Source of the DNA: Acidimicrobiia bacterium
GTDB taxonomy: Bacteria; Actinomycetota; Acidimicrobiia; Acidimicrobiales; JANYDT01
Assembly (NCBI GenBank): GCA_025359845.1
Contig: JANYDT010000223.1
Span: 1 to 44,770 of the forward strand
Direction: 5' to 3'
Length of the DNA: 44,770 nt
The notes under the pieces were generated by a model. That model ran no database searches. It was not told the DNA's origin and saw only the letters and a program-made list of their open reading frames with translations. Made by a program: the position numbers and the translations under genes. Every line of letters begins with the position of its first letter. The first letter of the stretch is position 1. Below are positions 40,580 through 44,770 of the stretch, in pieces.

Positions 40580-41145
40580 AGCGGGCGACGATCGAAGGGT
40601 TCCTGCGCGACATCAAATCCAGCACCCACGTGCGCTATCGGGCGGCCAACCTCCTTTGCCGTTGTCTCCCGCAGTTCGCCAGCGGGTACGTCCGAGCCCA
40701 CGTGTATCGTCTGGCCGGACTTGATGTGGCGAAGAGCGCTTTCCTTATGGACAACATAGAGTTGGCGAGCGGCCGACCGGGCTTCAGTGCCAAGCTGCAC
40801 ATCGGCGAGCGGACCCTCATCAGTACGAACGTCACGATCAACCTGGACGGGCCGGTACACATAGGTAACCAGGTAACGATCGGTCCGTTCGTGAAGATCT
40901 ACAGCGGATCTCATGAAATGGGCGACTCGTCGTGGCGGTGCTCACCGCAAGCGACGGGCCAGTCGGTAGTGATCGAAGACGGCGCTTGGGTGGCGGTCGG
41001 CGCCACAATCTTGCCCGGGGTGCGAGTCGGTCGTGGCGCAGTGGTCGCGGCTGGAGCCGTGGTGACAAAGGATGTTGCGCCGAACGCCTTTGTCAGTGGC
41101 GTCCCGGCCGTAGTTACCCGCGAGTTACCTGAAGGCAAACCGTGA
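40573..41145 (+). CDS. Left-handed beta-helix sugar O-acyltransferase
   Basis: The 190-residue protein has hexapeptide repeats from about residue 75: KLHIGERTLISTNVTINLD, VHIGNQVTIGPFVKIYSGSH, and AWVAVGATILPGVRVGRGA, with the closing segment VTKDVAPNAFVSGVPAVV. The His of SGSHEMG is at the place of the catalytic histidine in maltose/galactoside acetyltransferases. The start has GGAGGG upstream and overlaps the FkbH stop by seven bases. Its place after ACP and FkbH suggests that it moves the carrier-bound acyl group to the polysaccharide, though CoA-dependent acetylation is equally compatible with the sequence. Confidence 0.87.
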   Translation: MVKRATIEGFLRDIKSSTHVRYRAANLLCRCLPQFASGYVRAHVYRLAGLDVAKSAFLMDNIELASGRPGFSAKLHIGERTLISTNVTINLDGPVHIGNQVTIGPFVKIYSGSHEMGDSSWRCSPQATGQSVVIEDGAWVAVGATILPGVRVGRGAVVAAGAVVTKDVAPNAFVSGVPAVVTRELPEGKP

Positions 41146-41162
41146 GGTTTGTGCCCCTTCGG

Positions 41163-41813
41163 TCACCGAGGAAGAAAACCCGACGCAACTTTGTGGCATT
41201 GGCTTCCCCGCGGTGGCGTGAGGGTTACGACGATGCGCGCGGGCCGAAACCCGAGGACATCTTCGATGTGGGCCGCGCCCGAGGGATGGCGTGGGGTGCG
41301 GGGAAGGCGCTGGAGAAGTCGAGCGTCGGCGACCGGCAGCCACTGCTTTTGACCCTTCCAGCCAAAGGAGCAGCGCAGTCCGCGCGCATCATTGGTCAAA
41401 ACCGGCCGGGTCTCTGGTTCGATCAAAGCGACGGTCTGGTGACCGGTTACCTCCCACCAAGGTGCCGACGGGCCGAGCAGGCCGAGAATGGGCTGCGAGC
41501 GGGGGTGCAGGAGGGCCTTGAGATATTTCTCGGCGGCCCGAGGACGAAGACTTCCAGTCCGTTGCAATGGGGCTTCGACAGCGACATACTCGGGTTGCTC
41601 GTTCACGAGGTCGCTGAAAGCGACCTTGGCCCGGGCTCGAGCCAAGTCGAACGGTTCCAGTGCGGTTTCGGACGACGACGGCTCATGTATGCGCACGAAC
41701 GCGCCCGAAGTCAGGTCAACAGCGACACACCACCGCCGGGCTATCGCAAGAGCAAGGACATTCAGAACATCACCGGGCTGGGTTGCTCGACAGGGGATCG
41801 TTGCCGTCCGCAT
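41163..41813 (-). CDS. Unknown protein on the minus strand inside the polysaccharide operon
   Basis: I do not recognise this family. The 216-residue product has amphipathic and hydrophobic patterns expected of a folded soluble protein (VLNVLALAIARRWCVAVDL, FDLARARAKVAFSDL, RPARIVVTLTPPRGSQCHKV) and no signal peptide. The start ATG has GGAG a few bases upstream. It lies opposite to all neighbours, ending 18 bases from the acyltransferase stop and starting 50 bases from the next + strand gene. The + strand is also open over the same region, but its product is Arg-rich and of poor quality. It splits the operon, so the genes after it need their own promoter in this gap. Confidence 0.65.
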   Translation of the reverse strand: MRTATIPCRATQPGDVLNVLALAIARRWCVAVDLTSGAFVRIHEPSSSETALEPFDLARARAKVAFSDLVNEQPEYVAVEAPLQRTGSLRPRAAEKYLKALLHPRSQPILGLLGPSAPWWEVTGHQTVALIEPETRPVLTNDARGLRCSFGWKGQKQWLPVADARLLQRLPRTPRHPSGAAHIEDVLGFRPARIVVTLTPPRGSQCHKVASGFLPR

Positions 41814-41863
41814 AATCTCCGATCATGGCGCATTCGTCCACGGAAGTGGGGGATGGTCGCCCG

Positions 41864-42031
41864 ATGGTGAAGTTTCTCCTCCTTTCGCCGATAATCTTCA
41901 CGATCTTGTTCCCCGCGATGGCCGCGGGGCGCGACCCGGAGCGCGGTATGCCCAGAGCACTGGGTTGGTGGTTCTTGTTCTCGATGTTCTTCATGGCGGC
42001 GATGCGCTGGCTGTATCCGAGACTCTTGTGA
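41864..42031 (+). CDS. Small membrane protein (55 residues)
   Basis: The product begins MVKFLLLSPIIFTILFPAMA, then a polar loop with DPERGMPRALG, then WWFLFSMFFMAAMRWLYP, which is a hairpin of two membrane helices. The in-frame ATG at 41825 would add 13 polar residues but lies only 11 bases from the divergent start; ATG 41864 has GGATGG about ten bases upstream. The stop is in a TGATG overlap with the Wzy-like gene, so it is probably translated and coupled to it. The family is not known to me. Confidence 0.6.
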   Translation: MVKFLLLSPIIFTILFPAMAAGRDPERGMPRALGWWFLFSMFFMAAMRWLYPRLL

Positions 42032-43620
42032 TGCGTGGACGAGAGCCACTCTTCGGGGATAGGACCGTGCAAAGCGCCATGGGGCCGACCGGTGAGATGG
42101 GCGGTCCCCTGCCGACGTACGGCCCCCGGTGGCGGGTCAAGCGGCGACCCATTCGTCGAGCGGCGCTAATGCAGTGGGAGACCTGGAAGTTTTTCTTCGG
42201 GGTCGTGCCGGTCGGGGTGTTGGTCGTCCTATTCGCCGGACCTTTCTTTGCCCTGCTTCTTCTCGCGGCCGTTCTCGGCTACATAATGTTGACGAGGGTC
42301 CCGCTCGAGTGGATCATACCCGGGGTGCTGTTTCTCGTATTGGCCCTCGACAATCCCGGCAATCGCCCCGCCGATGATATGTGGAAGTCTCCCTTCTTGC
42401 CACTGGGAAAGCTGCTGTTCGAAAACCTTAAACCTCTTCCATTTTCAGCCCTCGATCTTGTTTTTGCATTGAGTACCATGCGAGCGGTTTCGGCGCTGGT
42501 CATGAGATCGAACCGGGGCGCAAAGAGCGGCGTGACGGTTGGTGTTCCGCCGAGATATTTTCTTCGGGCGGCGCTGATCTCGCTCGCCGCGATCCTTTGG
42601 CATGAGGTGCACGGCGTGTATGGGGGCGGAAACTGGCGCCAATCGCTCTGGCAGGTGCGCCAGGCCGTTTGGATGCCGTGTCTAGCCGTGACGGTCAGCG
42701 CCATCATCACGCCGACCGTGTTGCGTCGCATCGAACGAATGGTGATCTGGGGAGCCGTCGTCAAGGCCTTCACAGGTTTGTGGTTCTACTTGGTAGTGGC
42801 GAAACCACATGGCTTGCTGCCAGCTTACGTCGGTACTCACAGTGATTCCGTGATGTATGCCTTGGTACTCGCGATGCTGGGGGCGAAGTGGTTCGCCTAC
42901 CGAGATGCAGCGACCCGTCGCCAGCTGCTCTGGGTCGGGCCCTTGATGTTCTTGGTGATGAATCTCAATGGGCGCCGGATCGTATGGGTCGGCGTCGCCG
43001 GCGCGCTGGCCTACGTGATCGCTACGTCTGACCGCCAGATGAAACGCAAGCTGGGTACCACGCTGTTGGCGATTGCTCCTCTCATCGGTATCTATTTTGC
43101 GATAGGCATGAAATCTAATGCTCGGGTCTTCTACCCCGCTAAAATGGTGAATTCAGTGCTATTTCAGAACGATCGATCAAGTCAAACGCGCGACGTCGAG
43201 AATTACAATTTGTTCGTCACCTACCTTCAAAGTCCCGTGATCGGTGTTGGGGCCGGACACGAGTATGTCGAGTACGTGGTCGGCGATGATATTTCCAAGA
43301 TCTTTCCGCAGTATCGTTATATTCCCCATAATAGTTATCTCGGTCTTTGGGCATTCGGAGGGGGGCCGACCGCATCGTTGTATTCGTTGACGTGGATCGC
43401 CGCCGTCTACTGCGCCACTGCGTCCCTCAAGCGCTCCCGACATCCTCTCATCCGCTCGTCGGCTCAATGGGCGGTCGCAGGCATAATCGCGTACTTGGTC
43501 CAAACTTTTGGTGATGTCGGGTTCCAGGACTGGTCTCCGGCCATTATCGCCGCGCTTTGCTGTGGGGTGGCGGGAGGGCTTGTGCCCCTCAGCCGGGTGC
43601 CCGCGGAGGAGTTGGCGTGA
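42031..43620 (+). CDS. Wzy-like O-antigen polymerase/ligase family membrane protein
   Basis: The 529-residue protein has about eleven hydrophobic segments and a periplasmic loop between about residues 350 and 430. The loop has VFYPAKMVNSVLF, and the downstream PHNSYLGLWAFGG matches the HN-x-YL motif of the O-antigen ligase and polymerase superfamily. The cytoplasmic N-terminal 45 residues are polar. Its role would be to polymerise lipid-linked repeat units exported by the flippase. Start: the ATG in the TGATG junction; a GTG one codon before is also possible, and the long open frame upstream is antisense to the minus-strand gene. GC falls locally near 43080-43340. Confidence 0.85.
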   Translation: MRGREPLFGDRTVQSAMGPTGEMGGPLPTYGPRWRVKRRPIRRAALMQWETWKFFFGVVPVGVLVVLFAGPFFALLLLAAVLGYIMLTRVPLEWIIPGVLFLVLALDNPGNRPADDMWKSPFLPLGKLLFENLKPLPFSALDLVFALSTMRAVSALVMRSNRGAKSGVTVGVPPRYFLRAALISLAAILWHEVHGVYGGGNWRQSLWQVRQAVWMPCLAVTVSAIITPTVLRRIERMVIWGAVVKAFTGLWFYLVVAKPHGLLPAYVGTHSDSVMYALVLAMLGAKWFAYRDAATRRQLLWVGPLMFLVMNLNGRRIVWVGVAGALAYVIATSDRQMKRKLGTTLLAIAPLIGIYFAIGMKSNARVFYPAKMVNSVLFQNDRSSQTRDVENYNLFVTYLQSPVIGVGAGHEYVEYVVGDDISKIFPQYRYIPHNSYLGLWAFGGGPTASLYSLTWIAAVYCATASLKRSRHPLIRSSAQWAVAGIIAYLVQTFGDVGFQDWSPAIIAALCCGVAGGLVPLSRVPAEELA

Positions 43621-44468
43621 CGTCGTGGGCGCTGCTGACGCCGAGCTTCTCGCGCGACTTTGAGCGTTGCCGTCTGCTGGTCGAGAGCTGTGAGCGATAT
43701 CTCGCGCCCAGCGTGAAGCACTACCTGATTATCGATGAACGCGATGCCAAACTCTTCCGGAGTCTTCGGTCCACTCGTACCGAACTCGTGTTGAAGCAAG
43801 ACGTTCTTCCCGCATTCCTTCATCAAGTCCCGTTTCGGCCGAAGTGGTGGTGGCGTTGGTCTGGACGACCCGTGAGGGGCTGGATGGTTCAGCAAATCGT
43901 GAAGCTTTCGGCGGATCAGTTCGCGCCGCAGGACGCCTACATCTTCGCCGATTCCGACACCTTTTTTGTACGGCCGTGGGACCCTGCGAGCTGGATACGA
44001 GACGGAAGAGTGCCGATGTTCCGAGAGATCGGTCCCGCGCTGCGCGGTCCGATGACTACCTCGTGGTTTGAAGCGACAAGTTCGCTGCTCGGGGTCGGAT
44101 TCCCTGAGCCTTATCAGACCAACTACGTCACATCCCTGGCCGTTTGGCGCCGCGACAACCTGCAGCGTCTGCACCGGGCGCTCGAAGTTGGCCACGGGGC
44201 ACCATGGCAGGAGGCACTCTATCCGCTCCGCACGGTCAGCGAATACACGCTGTACGGCCTTTACTGCGATGCGGTCCTGGGCGACGAGGCATGCCAATAT
44301 CACACCGACGTCGTTCCCACTCTGAACTATTGGCCCGACGTGGCCCTTGACGAACGAAGCCTGGCAGCCTGGTCGCAAGGCTTACTGCCGCAACACGTGA
44401 TGGCGATGGTGTCTTCACGCTCCTTGACGTCGGTCGCCGCGATCCGCAACGTCTTCGGCATCGCGTAG
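43617..44468 (+). CDS. DUF6492-like GT-A type glycosyltransferase
   Basis: The 283-residue protein resembles DUF6492 proteins, a group associated with polysaccharide loci. The DxD motif at D112 and D114 in FADSDTFFVRPWD, and the start SWALLTPSFSRDFERCRLL, fit a nucleotide sugar-binding GT-A fold. YLIIDERDAKLF and TSWFEATSSLLG also appear. The Trp-rich stretch KWWWRW near residue 76 is unusual. Acceptor and donor are unknown. The GTG start is in a GTGA overlap with the Wzy-like stop, so it is the last gene of that operon. Confidence 0.75.
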   Translation: MTSWALLTPSFSRDFERCRLLVESCERYLAPSVKHYLIIDERDAKLFRSLRSTRTELVLKQDVLPAFLHQVPFRPKWWWRWSGRPVRGWMVQQIVKLSADQFAPQDAYIFADSDTFFVRPWDPASWIRDGRVPMFREIGPALRGPMTTSWFEATSSLLGVGFPEPYQTNYVTSLAVWRRDNLQRLHRALEVGHGAPWQEALYPLRTVSEYTLYGLYCDAVLGDEACQYHTDVVPTLNYWPDVALDERSLAAWSQGLLPQHVMAMVSSRSLTSVAAIRNVFGIA

Positions 44469-44482
44469 GAGCGCGTAGCTCC
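44468..44482 (+). terminator. Short hairpin after the last polysaccharide gene
   Basis: GGAGC and GCTCC form a five-base perfect stem around GCGTA, beginning at the last base of the stop codon. No T-run follows. It marks a possible end of the polysaccharide operon before the LysR gene. Confidence 0.3.
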
Positions 44483-44509
44483 CAGCGTTGGCTACCATCA
44501 CTCTTAGCG

Positions 44510-44770
44510 ATGGACCTCCGACAGCTGGCCGCGTTGATCGCCGTGAGCGAAACGGGTACCTTTTCGGCGGCCGCGTCGAGGTTGCATACGGTGCAGTCGA
44601 ACGTCTCCGCACACATAGCGCGACTGGAGAGAATTCTCGGAGCGACCCTGGTGGACCGGTCGGCGGGGCGCCTCACGGAGGAAGGGGAGATAGTGGTCGC
44701 AAGGGCCCGTCGGGTCCAGGCCGAACTTGACGCCATGGTGGCTGACGTCATTTCATTGCGCCACGAGGTC
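44510..44770 (+). CDS. LysR family transcriptional regulator, N-terminal part
   Basis: The frame is open from ATG 44510 to the window end (87 codons). MDLRQLAALIAVSETGTFSA and ASRLHTVQSNVSAHIARLER form the LysR winged helix-turn-helix, followed by LGATLVDRSAGRLTEEGEIV and the start of the linker helix. The effector domain lies beyond the window. It is 41 bases after the DUF6492-like gene. Whether it controls the polysaccharide genes or something downstream cannot be seen. Confidence 0.9.
   Translation, partial: MDLRQLAALIAVSETGTFSAAASRLHTVQSNVSAHIARLERILGATLVDRSAGRLTEEGEIVVARARRVQAELDAMVADVISLRHEV

Noticed and set aside
41142-41870. A + strand gene of 242 codons after the acyltransferase
   Set aside because: It is rich in Arg, Gly and Pro with no recognisable fold and lies opposite a better minus-strand gene; the GTGA overlap appears to be chance.
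1-44770. CRISPR arrays, tRNA or rRNA genes, transposases, phage genes, toxin-antitoxin pairs
   Set aside because: No regularly spaced repeats, clover-leaf candidates, transposase motifs or terminal inverted repeats were seen on reading both strands.

Overview
The window reads as chromosomal DNA from a high-GC Gram-positive bacterium of the phylum Actinomycetota, most likely class Acidimicrobiia (the class is inferred). The evidence is a division and cell wall (dcw) cluster followed by SepF, YggT and DivIVA; a MurE with the meso-diaminopimelate signature DNPR; a bacterial proteasome activator (Bpa/PafE); a DnaE1 polymerase with an intact PHP exonuclease site; and frequent GTG and TTG starts. 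Almost every gene is on the + strand, and many starts overlap the previous stop by 1 to 4 bases (ATGA, GTGA, TTGA, TAATG).

Region 1 (1-12539) is one tightly coupled operon: rsmH, an ftsL-like gene, ftsI, murE, murF, mraY, ftsW, murC, murB, ftsQ. murD, murG and ftsA are absent from their usual slots. Region 2 (12540-19833) starts with a good sigma70-type promoter and a leader for ftsZ. It continues with pgeF, a yggS-type PLP protein, sepF, a yggT-type membrane protein, divIVA, a TraR/DksA zinc-finger protein with a basic tail, lspA and an rluD-type pseudouridine synthase. This set links septum assembly, polar growth and lipoprotein maturation.

Region 3 (19834-26071) holds a minus-strand Rrf2 regulator, then on the + strand bpa, an M15 peptidase, dnaE1 and a conserved-looking protein of unknown function with a possible GNAT fold. 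The core of dnaE1 is clearly poorer in GC than its flanks.

Region 4 (26158-44468) is a surface polysaccharide locus of the Wzx/Wzy type. It contains an initiating phosphoglycosyl transferase (minus strand), a free thioesterase, three left-handed beta-helix acyltransferases, two GT2 glycosyltransferases (one resembling processive synthases), a WecG/TagA enzyme, a flippase, a Wzz-like chain-length protein, a BY-kinase-like protein without a P-loop, a secreted GH44 endoglucanase, an acyl carrier protein with an FkbH enzyme, a Wzy-like polymerase and a DUF6492-like transferase. One unrelated-looking minus-strand gene and one 55-residue membrane protein interrupt it. The ACP, FkbH and acyltransferase genes overlap one another and suggest that the polymer carries a glyceryl or similar three-carbon acyl group (inference). 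The window ends inside a LysR-type regulator.

No tRNA, rRNA, CRISPR array, insertion sequence, phage gene or origin was recognised, and no gene-free stretch exceeds 300 bases.
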